From contig NZ_JARZHH010000073.1 in NCBI RefSeq assembly GCF_029946515.1, forward strand, positions 1 through 55,221: 55,221 bases of DNA. Direction: 5' to 3'. Positions 41,706-49,969 of this stretch are shown piece by piece. How positions within the stretch are numbered: position 1 is the first letter of the stretch; each line of letters begins with the position of its first letter. Source of the DNA: Polyangium sp. 6x1. Its GTDB lineage: Bacteria; Myxococcota_A; Polyangia; Polyangiales; Polyangiaceae. The translations under genes were made by a program, and so were the position numbers. Under the pieces are notes generated by a model. That model had not been told where the DNA came from. It did no database searches and saw only the letters and a program-made list of their open reading frames with translations.

Positions 41706-42446
41706 ATGCGATGGATGTCTTTTCTGGCCGGAGCCTCGCTCCTTTCGGGGCTCGTTTGCGGGTGTGAACCGGAGCCCGAGATCGTGGAGGCTTCCGCGGA
41801 GGAGCACGGCAAGGCGCTCTTTTCGGACCCGACCCTCACCGAGACCCAGGCGAATGCGTTCTCCTGCGCGACGTGCCACCCGACGTCGAAGCCGTCCGCG
41901 GACGGGCCGATCCTGCCCGGCGCGCCGCTCGCGGGCGTGACGCGGCGGGCCTCGTACTGGGGCGGAATGGAGGTCGAGCTGCTCCGCTCGATGAACCATT
42001 GCCTCTATTATTTCATGCTGTCGAGCAAATCCTGGACGGCCGAGGACGAGCGGGGCCGCGCGCTCTTCGCATACCTCGACGCGCTGCCCGCGGGGCCCGC
42101 GGACGAGGAGGCCTGGCCGTTCACGGTGCCCGTGCAGATCACGGCGCCGCCCTCGGGCGACGCGACCGCGGGCGGGAGCGTGTATGCGCGCGCCTGCGAG
42201 AGTTGCCACGGCGCCGTGAAGACGGGCGAGGGCCGCCTCGTGGCGCGGGCACCCATTCTGCCGGACCAGACGCTCGCGGAGCACCCGCTCGGCACGTACA
42301 CGGCGGAGCAACGGAGGCTCGTCTTCGTGCAGAAGACGCGGCACGGCGGGTTTTTGGGGTACGGCGGGCAGATGCCGCCATTCTCGATGGAGGTGCTGTC
42401 CGACGAGCAGATGGGGGATCTGCTCGCATATCTGGGAATTCCTTGA
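41706..42446 (+). CDS. Dihaem c-type cytochrome lipoprotein
   Basis: A 246-residue exported protein with a hydrophobic leader ending LVCGC (possible lipoprotein Cys). Two CXXCH haem sites, CATCH and CESCH, are separated by about 110 residues, and the C-terminal MPPFSMEVLSDEQMGDLLAYLGIP supplies a typical axial Met region. It is probably an electron carrier or small redox enzyme at the periplasmic face of a membrane. ATG 41706 was chosen because AGGATGGG precedes it; ATG 41697 is in frame. It is divergent from the 5-alpha-reductase-like gene by 74 bp. Confidence 0.83.
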   Translation: MRWMSFLAGASLLSGLVCGCEPEPEIVEASAEEHGKALFSDPTLTETQANAFSCATCHPTSKPSADGPILPGAPLAGVTRRASYWGGMEVELLRSMNHCLYYFMLSSKSWTAEDERGRALFAYLDALPAGPADEEAWPFTVPVQITAPPSGDATAGGSVYARACESCHGAVKTGEGRLVARAPILPDQTLAEHPLGTYTAEQRRLVFVQKTRHGGFLGYGGQMPPFSMEVLSDEQMGDLLAYLGIP

Positions 42447-42478
42447 CGTCCCAACACCCTCCTCAGGAGATGAAATGC

Positions 42479-43315
42479 ATGTCAGCATCCGACATCTATC
42501 TGCTCGGGCAGAGCGAGCGGGAGGAAGAGCGTCTCCGCAAGCAGATCGAGGAACTCGCGGGTGAGGCCCGGTGGCTTCTCGATCGATGCCAGATTCGCCC
42601 GGGCGCAAGGGCCCTCGAGCTCGGCTGCGGGCCGCAGGGGGTGCTCGAGCAGCTCTCCGAGCGCGTGGGGCCGTCTGGGACCGTGGTCGGGCTGGACAAG
42701 AACGAGGGTTTCGTCGCTTCGGCACGGGAGTATGTGGCGGAGCAACGGCTGACCAACGTCGAGGTCGTGCAAGGGGACGCGAGGGCCACGAACCTGCCCA
42801 AAGCGTCGTTCGACGTGGTGTTCTGTCGGTTGCTGCTCGTGAACGTTCCAGAGCCAGAACGAGTCGTCGAAGAGATGGTCTCTTTGCTGCGTCCCGGCGG
42901 CGTCATCGCGAGCCACGAGGCAGACTATCTACCGCACATGTGCGACCCGCCTTCCCCGGCCTGGGATCGTCTGTTCGAGATTTTTCAGGCCTATTCGCGC
43001 GCAAGGGGCGTCGACCTGTTCATCGGGAGGAGAGTCCACCGGATGCTGCGTGACGCCGGGATCGCGGAGATTCAAGTGAATCCGGTGACCCACGTCTACC
43101 CGCACGGCCATAACCGCCGGAGCATCTTCCTCGACTTCATCCAGAATGTCCGCGACGAGCTCGTCAGGGGCGGCTTCGCCAAGGACGACGAGCTGAACGC
43201 GCTCACGCGAGACCTGAAGCGCCATTGCGACGACCCCGATACACTGGTCGTTTCGCATCTGTTCTTTCAGGTTTGGGGCCGCAAGCCGGAACGAAAGGCG
43301 TGCGAGCAAGGATGA
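42479..43315 (+). CDS. SAM-dependent methyltransferase
   Basis: A 278-residue class I methyltransferase. Motif I is ARALELGCGPQGV, motif II VVGLDKNEGF with an acidic residue for the ribose, then VQGDARATNLP, FDVVFCRLLLVNVPEP and LLRPGGVIASHE. The C-terminal 100 residues would bind the substrate, which cannot be inferred. ATG 42479 lies 9 nt after AGGAG; in-frame ATG 42470 would directly abut the Shine-Dalgarno. It follows the cytochrome gene by 32 bp and is convergent with the EF-hand gene. Confidence 0.86.
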   Translation: MSASDIYLLGQSEREEERLRKQIEELAGEARWLLDRCQIRPGARALELGCGPQGVLEQLSERVGPSGTVVGLDKNEGFVASAREYVAEQRLTNVEVVQGDARATNLPKASFDVVFCRLLLVNVPEPERVVEEMVSLLRPGGVIASHEADYLPHMCDPPSPAWDRLFEIFQAYSRARGVDLFIGRRVHRMLRDAGIAEIQVNPVTHVYPHGHNRRSIFLDFIQNVRDELVRGGFAKDDELNALTRDLKRHCDDPDTLVVSHLFFQVWGRKPERKACEQG

Positions 43316-43331
43316 CCGAGCTCGTTCGGGG

Positions 43332-43895
43332 TCAAGAATCGAGCGGGCCGAGTAGCCAGTGGCCGGGGGAGTCGGGCGATTCGTCGAAGTAATAACCGCG
43401 AATGGCCTCGACCAGATCGCTGACGGTGATGAAGCCGTCGCCATCCTTGTCGATGCGGTGGAACGCATCTCGAGAAACCTGTTCGGGCACGCGCATCAAC
43501 GAGGCCATCCAGCGAACCTCGTCGGAAACGGTGAGCCTCCCGTCGCGGTCCAGATCGACGACGTCCATCACCGCGTTGATGTAGGGGACATAGCTCTGAT
43601 CGAACGTTTCCGGCGTCTCGAGCATGCCCGCCGCGAACGCAGCCTTGTACTCGGCCAAGCTGATGCGATCGTCTGCGTCGAAATCGGCGACCTTTCGCAG
43701 GTGCTCCCACAAGCCCAAGCTGATCTCGACGAGCCTTTGCCGGGCCGGAGATTCGGGCCCGTGGCCGAACTCCTCGGCCATACGCACGGCCGATACCTCG
43801 AAGTCACGTCGCTGCAAAAATCCATTGAGATCGTGGTCATGCGCGCGAAAGCGTCGCGCGAGCCTGCGCTCGAGAAAATTCGTCAATTGAGACAT
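43332..43895 (-). CDS. Calerythrin-like EF-hand calcium-binding protein
   Basis: A 187-residue soluble protein with four EF-hand loops at about residues 20-31 (DHDLNGFLQRRD), 71-82 (DFDADDRISLAE), 114-125 (DLDRDGRLTVSD) and 149-160 (DKDGDGFITVSD). Loop 1 is less canonical, and loops 3 and 4 end in Asp rather than Glu at position 12. Length and layout resemble calerythrin and sarcoplasmic calcium-binding proteins, which buffer cytosolic calcium. No signal peptide. It stands alone, with a 146-bp gap on its 5' side. Confidence 0.87.
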   Translation of the reverse strand: MSQLTNFLERRLARRFRAHDHDLNGFLQRRDFEVSAVRMAEEFGHGPESPARQRLVEISLGLWEHLRKVADFDADDRISLAEYKAAFAAGMLETPETFDQSYVPYINAVMDVVDLDRDGRLTVSDEVRWMASLMRVPEQVSRDAFHRIDKDGDGFITVSDLVEAIRGYYFDESPDSPGHWLLGPLDS

Positions 43896-44041
43896 GCGGT
43901 CATCGGTACCACCGCGATGGGCAGGGTGTCAATTGCCCATACACGCGGGAGCCCGTGAACAACGCCATGCGCCGGGATCCCGCGTGTTTCTGTGCTCGCA
44001 GTCCTGGGCAACGGAGATGGAAGCGCCGAGGCCGCGTCGGC

Positions 44042-45268
44042 TCAGGGCGCCGAGCCCGGGATCTGGGCAATGCCGTCGGGATACACGCCGACGACGGCCT
44101 CGCTTTGCGTCGCGAGCGTCGCCGCGTCGAGCACGAGGACCTTGCCCGGCGCCACGTGATCACCCTCGCAGATGAGGACGAGCCGCGCGTCGTCGAGCCG
44201 ATCGGCGACGTGGGGCCATTTGCATTCCGTGGCCGTGAAATCGCGGCGGGTGATCTCCTGGTCGGATTCGAGGTCCCAGAGGACGAGCGCGTCCGGGGAT
44301 TGCGTGGGGATCCACAGGCGCTTTCCGTCTCCCGAGAAGGCCGGGAAGAAGGGCGCGCCGAGCGTGTCGATCTGGCGGTCCGGATCCATCGCGTTCGCCT
44401 CGACGTCGAAGAAACGCACGTCCTTCGAGACCGTGTTGCCGAGCGCCAGGGTTTTTCCGTCGGGGGAGAGGACCGCCGAATAGGGGCCATATTTCGGATC
44501 GCCGATCGAGGCGCCGGAGGCGTCGACGGGGATTCGATCGAGCACCTCGCGTTTGTCGAGGTCGACCACGGCGACGACGTCTTCGCCATAACAGGCGACG
44601 TACGCGCGGGCGCCGTCGGGCCGCGAGAGGACCATGCCGTGCGGCGCGACGCAGGTCGTGATCCGCGCCGGATCGACCGAGCCCGTGGGGAGGACGGCGT
44701 CGGGGTCGACGAGCGCGAGCGTGGCGCGGGCCTTGTCGAGGTTGCCTGCGTTCTTGATGGCGCGCTGGAGATCGAAATGGGAGACGACGACGCGGCGGCC
44801 GTCGTCCGAGGCCACGATGTCGCCGGGATTCGCGTCCACGCGGACCTGGCCGAGGATGCGGAAATCGGCGAGCGAGAGCTTTTGCACGTAGCCGGGCTGG
44901 ATGCTGCTGCCGTGCGAGCTGTGCGGGCCGCCCGTCGCCACGACGGGATACGAGAGGCCGATGTAGGCGAAGCCTCCCGCTCGATCGACGGCGACGTGGT
45001 GCGGGCCGTCGAGCCCGACGGGATCACGGCCGACCGGGACAAACCCTCGCTTTTCGCCGGTGCCGAGGTCGAGGAGCGAGAGCGTGTCCGAGAGGCTGTC
45101 CGTGACGATTCCGAGTCCGCCCGCGGGGACGGCGACGGGCTCGCGTCGATCGGGGAATGCGTCGCCCGTGTACGGGTCGTAGCGATATTCGATCGGGGGC
45201 TCCCCGCACGCGGGCAGGGCGGTGAGCAGGGCGGCGGCGGCGAAGGCGCGAAGGTGCATCGCGGTCAT
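44042..45268 (-). CDS. Lipoprotein with YVTN-type beta-propeller
   Basis: A 408-residue exported lipoprotein (MTAMHLRAFAAAALLTALPAC; lipobox LPAC). The rest is a surface-layer/YVTN-like beta-propeller with repeats such as GLGIVTDSLSDTLSLLDLGTGEKRGFVPVG, GDIVASDDGRRVVVSHFD, ARAYVACYGEDVVAVVDLDKREVLDRIPV and YSAVLSPDGKTLALGNTVSKDVRFFDV. HSSHGSS and ATECKWPHVAD interrupt the blades. Such proteins bind partners or metals and are usually not enzymes. ATG 45268 overlaps the stop of the upstream lipoprotein (ATGA); the two are probably made together. Confidence 0.82.
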   Translation of the reverse strand: MTAMHLRAFAAAALLTALPACGEPPIEYRYDPYTGDAFPDRREPVAVPAGGLGIVTDSLSDTLSLLDLGTGEKRGFVPVGRDPVGLDGPHHVAVDRAGGFAYIGLSYPVVATGGPHSSHGSSIQPGYVQKLSLADFRILGQVRVDANPGDIVASDDGRRVVVSHFDLQRAIKNAGNLDKARATLALVDPDAVLPTGSVDPARITTCVAPHGMVLSRPDGARAYVACYGEDVVAVVDLDKREVLDRIPVDASGASIGDPKYGPYSAVLSPDGKTLALGNTVSKDVRFFDVEANAMDPDRQIDTLGAPFFPAFSGDGKRLWIPTQSPDALVLWDLESDQEITRRDFTATECKWPHVADRLDDARLVLICEGDHVAPGKVLVLDAATLATQSEAVVGVYPDGIAQIPGSAP

Positions 45269-45897
45269 GGCGTGATCGTAAAGGTGGTTTTGCTGCCCTG
45301 GAAGGGGCCGCCATCCATGTCGATGCGGTTGTCGACGAGCTGCGCGCCCTGGAGCTCGACCGTGATGGGCGCTTTGGCCGCGGTGATCCGCGCCCAGACC
45401 GAATCCGTGGGCTTCCACGAGGTCTCGCTCGTGAAGACGCGGGCGAGCTTGGGATCGGTGTCCGAGGAGACGACGAGCCAGGTCGCATACCCCGTGAACG
45501 GCGTGCCGTGCGCATGCGCCGCGCGGACGGGGCCGAGGAGCGCGGCGAGCGGGGCGAGGAGCGGCTCGTCGCGGGGCTCGGCACGGAGCAGAGCCGGGGG
45601 CGCGGGCGGCGTGAGGCGCGAGGAGGCGCCGACGAGCCAGGAAAACGTGGGAATGGTGGAGGCCGGGAGCGCGCCGGCCATGGGGGACGTCAGCGTGGGC
45701 GCCTGGGAGGCGACGTTCGCCGGCGGGCTCGCTTCGGTGGCGGCGAGGAAGGCGGCGAGCGCCTCGTCGGTGGTCGCGCCGCCGTAGACGACGTCCTCGT
45801 ACCCCGCGGGGACGCCCTCCCCCTCTTCGTGGTCGCAGGCATAAAGGGACGCGGAGGCGAGCGGGATCAGAATTGCAAAATGAAAAAGGTTTTTCAT
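45265..45897 (-). CDS. Small lipoprotein coupled to the propeller lipoprotein
   Basis: A 210-residue lipoprotein (MKNLFHFAILIPLASASLYAC; lipobox LYAC) of unknown function. The middle is low in complexity and Pro/Ala-rich, while the C-terminal 85 residues are a beta-rich domain (TGYATWLVVSSDTDPKLARVFTSETSWKPTDSVWARI, KAPITVELQGAQLVDNRIDMDGGPFQGSKTTFTITP). HAHGTPF could bind metal. GGAG lies before the ATG. It overlaps the next gene by 4 bp. Confidence 0.75.
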   Translation of the reverse strand: MKNLFHFAILIPLASASLYACDHEEGEGVPAGYEDVVYGGATTDEALAAFLAATEASPPANVASQAPTLTSPMAGALPASTIPTFSWLVGASSRLTPPAPPALLRAEPRDEPLLAPLAALLGPVRAAHAHGTPFTGYATWLVVSSDTDPKLARVFTSETSWKPTDSVWARITAAKAPITVELQGAQLVDNRIDMDGGPFQGSKTTFTITP

Positions 45898-45970
45898 GGC
45901 AAGCTCCGTGCGCCGGTCGGGCCGGGGTCGCCCTTCAGCGTAGCGCATCGGGCGCCCGTGGCCAGGGCCC

Positions 45971-47956
45971 TCAGCGGGCGCGGAGGACGAGCGCCGCCGC
46001 GTCCGTGGCGAGCGTGAGCGTCTGGCCCGCGAGCCGCGCCTCGCCGAGCGCGAAGAGCAGCGACGCGGAGGGGAATGCGTCGTCTTCGAGGTCGACGTCG
46101 ACGGGGGAAGCGACATTGACGGCGACGTCGAGGACCTCGCCCGCGTGGGCGCGGCGAAAGATGAAGAGGCCGCCCTCGGCGAAGAGGATTTCGAGCGCGC
46201 CGCGGCGGAGCGCGGGGTGAGATGCGCGGAGAGCGAGGAGGGAGCGGATGATTGCAAAGGCGCGCTCGCCGGCGGGATCCGGGCGGAGGGGGAGGGGCAT
46301 TCGATCGGGCCAGACGTCCTCGGGCTCGGCGATCGGGGTCTCGGCGAAGAGGTCGTATTCCTCGCCATAAAGAAGCGAGGGGACGCCGGGCCACGCGAGG
46401 AGGAAAAAGAGGCCGAGCAAGCTTCGGCCCGAAGGACCGCCGTGCTTGCGGGCGACGCTGGCGAAGCGGGGGTGGTCGTGTGTCGAGACGAACCGGAGCG
46501 AGCGGGCGCCGGGGGCGCCTCGATCGAGGTCGAGCAGGGCGAGCCGCTGCGCCGCGAGCTCGGCGGGGATCGCGCGTTTGGCGAGGAAATCGACGAGGAC
46601 GTCGTGGAAGCCGAAATCGGTGGCGCAATCGAGGGCGCCGCGGCTCGTCCAGCGGTGGGCGTGCGCCGGGACGAGCTCGCCGAGGACGACGGCGTCGGGT
46701 TTGTCGCGGCGGAAGGTGTCGCGAAGGGAGACGGCGAGGTCGTGGGGGACCTCGGCGGCCATGTCGAGGCGCAGGCCAGAGGCGCCGCGCTTCGCCCAGC
46801 AGGAGGTGGCGGAGAGGACGAGGGCCCGGACCTCGGGGTGATCGAGGTTCAGCAAGGGGGCGTCTTTGCGCCGGCCGTAATGGCGAAGCTTCGGCGCGCC
46901 CCGGGAGGGGGTTGTCCAGTGAAACCAGGCGGCGAACGGGGAGTCGAGGCCGCGGGCGCGGACGTCCTCGTAGGGCGGGAAGCCGCGGCCGGCGTGCGAG
47001 AAGGCGAGGTCGACGAGGAGGCGGATCCCGCGGGAAAAGGCCTCCGAGGCGAGGCGCTCGAAGGCGGGTTCGCCGCCGAGGGCCGGGTCGATCTGGAGAG
47101 GATCGACGAGGTCGTAACGATGGCAGGAGGCGGCGACGATCGTGGGCGTGAGATAAAGGACGGTGACGCCGAGGTCGGCGAGGCGCGGCAATGCGAGGCG
47201 AATGCCGTCGAGGTGGCCGCCGGCGGGGCGATCACGGCCGGGATCGTGGCCCCAGGAGGCGCCGGGGCGCGGGGCGAAACGATCGACGAAGATCGTGTAG
47301 ACGACGGCGTTTTTCCACCAGGCGGGAAGATCGTCCGCGGGGCCGGGGACGAGGGAAAATGCCTCGTTCGGGCCGGGATCGAATCGAATGCGGGTGGGCC
47401 TCGCCGGGCCCGGGAGCTCGGCGCGGAAGAAGAGGTGCTCGTCCTCCTCGGCGGCGCGGGTCATTTCGAGGGCGCCGCGTTCGTCGCCGGATTCCCATGC
47501 GAGGCGCAACGAATCACCATGACCGCGGCGCAGGCCGGCGATCAGGATGAAATGGTCCTCCTCGGGCGCTCGCACGACGAACGGCGGCGCGGGGGCGAAG
47601 AGCAGCGGCTCGGGCGCGCCGCCGACGGAGAGGACGCTGTTTCGAATGCGATCCCGCGAGCGCGTCCGGGGGTTGTCGAGGTCGAGCGACCAGACGCCGC
47701 CCGCGCGGAGCTTGTACGAATACAGGCCGACGGGGAGGTCGAGCGTGGCTTCGGCGATTCGCTCGTCGGGCGTCGCGCCCGGCGTCGAGGCGAGCGGGAT
47801 CCCCGTTTGCCAGTCGCACGCCTCGCCGAGGAGCTCCACGGGCGCGCTCGGCTTCGCGCCGGGGAAGGCGCCGCGCGCGCGCAGGTGGACGGAAAGGAGA
47901 TCGGGCGGCGAGGTGGGATCACGAAGGAGGGGTGTGGTCGGGTCTTGTCGCGGCAC
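45971..47956 (-). CDS. GH13 alpha-amylase-family glycosidase with N-terminal glycogen-binding-like domain
   Basis: A 661-residue enzyme. The first 115 residues look like a CBM48-type domain (VELLGEACDWQTGIPL, LDLPVGLYSYKLRAGG). The GH13 barrel follows (WWKNAVVYTIFVDRFAPRPG). Conserved regions: I VDLAFSHAG (the usual Asn of DxVxNH is Ser), II GLRLDMAAEV with the nucleophile Asp, III VVLGELVP with the acid Glu, IV FVSTHDHPR. GVPSLLYGEEYDL is also typical. It resembles cyclomaltodextrinase and neopullulanase types and has no signal peptide, suggesting intracellular alpha-glucan breakdown. GTG 47956 is only 24 bp from the divergent start at 47981. Confidence 0.85.
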   Translation of the reverse strand: MPRQDPTTPLLRDPTSPPDLLSVHLRARGAFPGAKPSAPVELLGEACDWQTGIPLASTPGATPDERIAEATLDLPVGLYSYKLRAGGVWSLDLDNPRTRSRDRIRNSVLSVGGAPEPLLFAPAPPFVVRAPEEDHFILIAGLRRGHGDSLRLAWESGDERGALEMTRAAEEDEHLFFRAELPGPARPTRIRFDPGPNEAFSLVPGPADDLPAWWKNAVVYTIFVDRFAPRPGASWGHDPGRDRPAGGHLDGIRLALPRLADLGVTVLYLTPTIVAASCHRYDLVDPLQIDPALGGEPAFERLASEAFSRGIRLLVDLAFSHAGRGFPPYEDVRARGLDSPFAAWFHWTTPSRGAPKLRHYGRRKDAPLLNLDHPEVRALVLSATSCWAKRGASGLRLDMAAEVPHDLAVSLRDTFRRDKPDAVVLGELVPAHAHRWTSRGALDCATDFGFHDVLVDFLAKRAIPAELAAQRLALLDLDRGAPGARSLRFVSTHDHPRFASVARKHGGPSGRSLLGLFFLLAWPGVPSLLYGEEYDLFAETPIAEPEDVWPDRMPLPLRPDPAGERAFAIIRSLLALRASHPALRRGALEILFAEGGLFIFRRAHAGEVLDVAVNVASPVDVDLEDDAFPSASLLFALGEARLAGQTLTLATDAAALVLRAR

Positions 47957-47980
47957 GCGGCTTCATCTTACCCTCGGGCA

Positions 47981-49102
47981 ATGATCAAGGTGAGGGTGCG
48001 AAAGGCGGGGACGGGCGTCGCCGCGGCTTCGGGGCTCATCGCCCTCTCGGGGGCGCAGACCGGGTGCGTGGCCGAGCCGATCGAGCCGGGCGAGGAGCCG
48101 ATCGCCGAGGCCGAGGATTTGCTCTCGCCGGGCACGGGCACGCTCGCGCTCGACGGCTTTCCGGGCAACTTCACGGTGAAGCTCGTCAACGCGAACACGG
48201 ACGAGTTCCTGCGCGCCGGCCAGGCGCTCTCGATCGAGCTGCCCGTGTGGCTGCTCTGGGACAAGCTCTACCCGGGCAGCCCGCTGCCGACCGATCTCGC
48301 GCGGCTGCAACAGATCACGGCGACGGTGACCGTGAGCGCGATCGACAAGGCGACGACGATCGCTTCCCTGAAGGCCGCGGTGACGACGTACAGCGGCGCG
48401 GATTCGTATGGGCTCAAAGCGATCACGAAGACGTTCATCGTGCCGTCGAAGGCCGACTGGCTCACGTTCGCGGTCACGATCACGGACCTCGCGCCCGCGG
48501 GCGTGGCCGCGAGCATCACGGCGGCGGAGCTTTCGAAGCTCGCGGTGTTCGGCGGGGAGCTGCCGAACAAGAGCTTGTTCATGGATTCGGCGCAGTCGAC
48601 GAAACGAAACCGGATCGTCGAGGGCGACGATCCGATCGCGGGGGCCGAGCTCCTGCTCGCGGTGTCGGACTGGCGGGCCGACGTGGTCGTCGACAAATCG
48701 CTGATCGACACGCAGATCGGCAAGGCGCAGAGCGCGAGCCGGTTCGGCATGGTGACGATCCCGATTTACGGCAAGATCGTGCACGAGGTCTCCTACGGGG
48801 TGCATTTCGACGACGGCCTCGACTGGCGGCCCGAGGCGCCGCTCACGGAGACCCCGAATTCGCGGTTCGTGGGCGCGGGGCGCGTGACGTACGAGGCGAC
48901 GATCCAGGTGCCCGCGAAGGCGCGGCGGATGATGATGTACACGCACGTGAAGACGTACCTCGTCGCCGATTACACGGGGTTCGCGAACATCACGGAGAAG
49001 TGGTACGCGGACAACGCGAAGGTGCTGAAGGCCGACAAGTACGACAACCCGAACGGGGCCTTCACGAATTATTCGTTCTCGATCACGAACACGCTGCCCT
49101 GA
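47981..49102 (+). CDS. Lipoprotein of unknown function, first gene of a four-gene run
   Basis: A 373-residue exported lipoprotein with a basic N-terminus (MIKVRVRKAG) and the end of its signal at GAQTGC (Cys29), followed by an acidic linker (EPIEPGEEPIAEAEDLL). The body is beta-rich (LALDGFPGNFTVKLVNANTDEFLRAGQALSIELPVWLLW, ITATVTVSAIDKATTIASLK, FAVTITDLAPAG) with WRADVVVDKSLIDTQIG and many aromatic residues near the C-terminus. I do not recognise the fold. The stop is directly followed by the ATG of the PHP gene. Confidence 0.73.
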   Translation: MIKVRVRKAGTGVAAASGLIALSGAQTGCVAEPIEPGEEPIAEAEDLLSPGTGTLALDGFPGNFTVKLVNANTDEFLRAGQALSIELPVWLLWDKLYPGSPLPTDLARLQQITATVTVSAIDKATTIASLKAAVTTYSGADSYGLKAITKTFIVPSKADWLTFAVTITDLAPAGVAASITAAELSKLAVFGGELPNKSLFMDSAQSTKRNRIVEGDDPIAGAELLLAVSDWRADVVVDKSLIDTQIGKAQSASRFGMVTIPIYGKIVHEVSYGVHFDDGLDWRPEAPLTETPNSRFVGAGRVTYEATIQVPAKARRMMMYTHVKTYLVADYTGFANITEKWYADNAKVLKADKYDNPNGAFTNYSFSITNTLP

Positions 49103-49969
49103 ATGCAGATCCCGACGGACCTGCACGGGCACACGTCGTTCTCGGACGGCCGCGCGACGCCGGAGGCGTACGTGAATTTCCGTCGCGAGATCGGGATGCG
49201 CGCGATCGCCGTGGCGGATCACGACGTGCTCGCCGCCGTGCCGCGCGCCGCGCGGGCAGCGGCGGACGCGGGGCTCTTGTTCCTGCCGGCCCTCGAGGTG
49301 ACGTCGTTCCTGCATTTCGGGACCGATCGGGCCGAGCAGTTTCACGTGCTCGCGTATTATCCGCCGCGCTTCTCGATGTTGCCGCTCCTCCGGCAAACGG
49401 CGCTCTACCGGCGTGGCGAGCGGGTGCAGGCGAAATGGAAGGCGTTCGTGCTCGCCTGGATGGAAGGGATCACGGAGGAGGAGCGGCGCGCGATCGATCC
49501 GGGAGGGGAATTCGAGGCGCTCGCGCCGGCCGATTTTCCGGCGCTGCAATCGATGCTGGACCGCGTCGCGTCGCGGACGACGTTGTTTCCGGCGTTCCGT
49601 GATCATCACGTGCGGTTCTGGGAGGAGGATCGGGAGCTCTTCGGGTGGACGCCGGAGGAGGCGATCGATTGCATCCGCGAGGACGGCGCGCTCGACGTGG
49701 TGGCCCATCCGGGGCGGTACCGCGACAAGGAGAGGACGCGCGCGGTCTTGCTGCGGTCGAGCGGGATCGAGGTTTATACGTCGCGGCACAAGGCGGAAGT
49801 GGCCGAGTCGTTCCGCGCATTCGCGGAGGAGCATAAAAAATGCTGGACGGCATCGTCGGACGATCACCAGAACGCACGGTACGTGAAGCCCGCCGCGGGG
49901 ACGCCCGTCTCGACGATCGAGCGGATCCTGGGGCGAGCGCTGCCGATCGAGGCGATTCTCTCGGCCTGA
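49103..49969 (+). CDS. PHP-domain metal-dependent phosphoesterase
   Basis: A 288-residue PHP protein. The metal-binding motifs are in order: DLHGHTSFSDG (His8, His10, Asp15), VADHD (Asp39, His40), PALEVT with its Glu, FRDHHVRF, VAHPGR and SSDDHQ. Stand-alone PHP proteins hydrolyse phosphate esters such as histidinol phosphate, nucleotides or short RNA; the substrate here is unknown. A 60-residue insertion (KWKAFVLAWMEGITEEERRAIDPGGEFEAL) lies between the motifs. The start abuts the preceding stop and its TGA overlaps a CTG that probably starts the next gene. Confidence 0.86.
   Translation: MQIPTDLHGHTSFSDGRATPEAYVNFRREIGMRAIAVADHDVLAAVPRAARAAADAGLLFLPALEVTSFLHFGTDRAEQFHVLAYYPPRFSMLPLLRQTALYRRGERVQAKWKAFVLAWMEGITEEERRAIDPGGEFEALAPADFPALQSMLDRVASRTTLFPAFRDHHVRFWEEDRELFGWTPEEAIDCIREDGALDVVAHPGRYRDKERTRAVLLRSSGIEVYTSRHKAEVAESFRAFAEEHKKCWTASSDDHQNARYVKPAAGTPVSTIERILGRALPIEAILSA

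Noticed and set aside
46145-47980. Plus-strand frame antisense to the GH13 gene
   Set aside because: The minus strand encodes all conserved GH13 regions; the plus frame only becomes a gene at ATG 47981.
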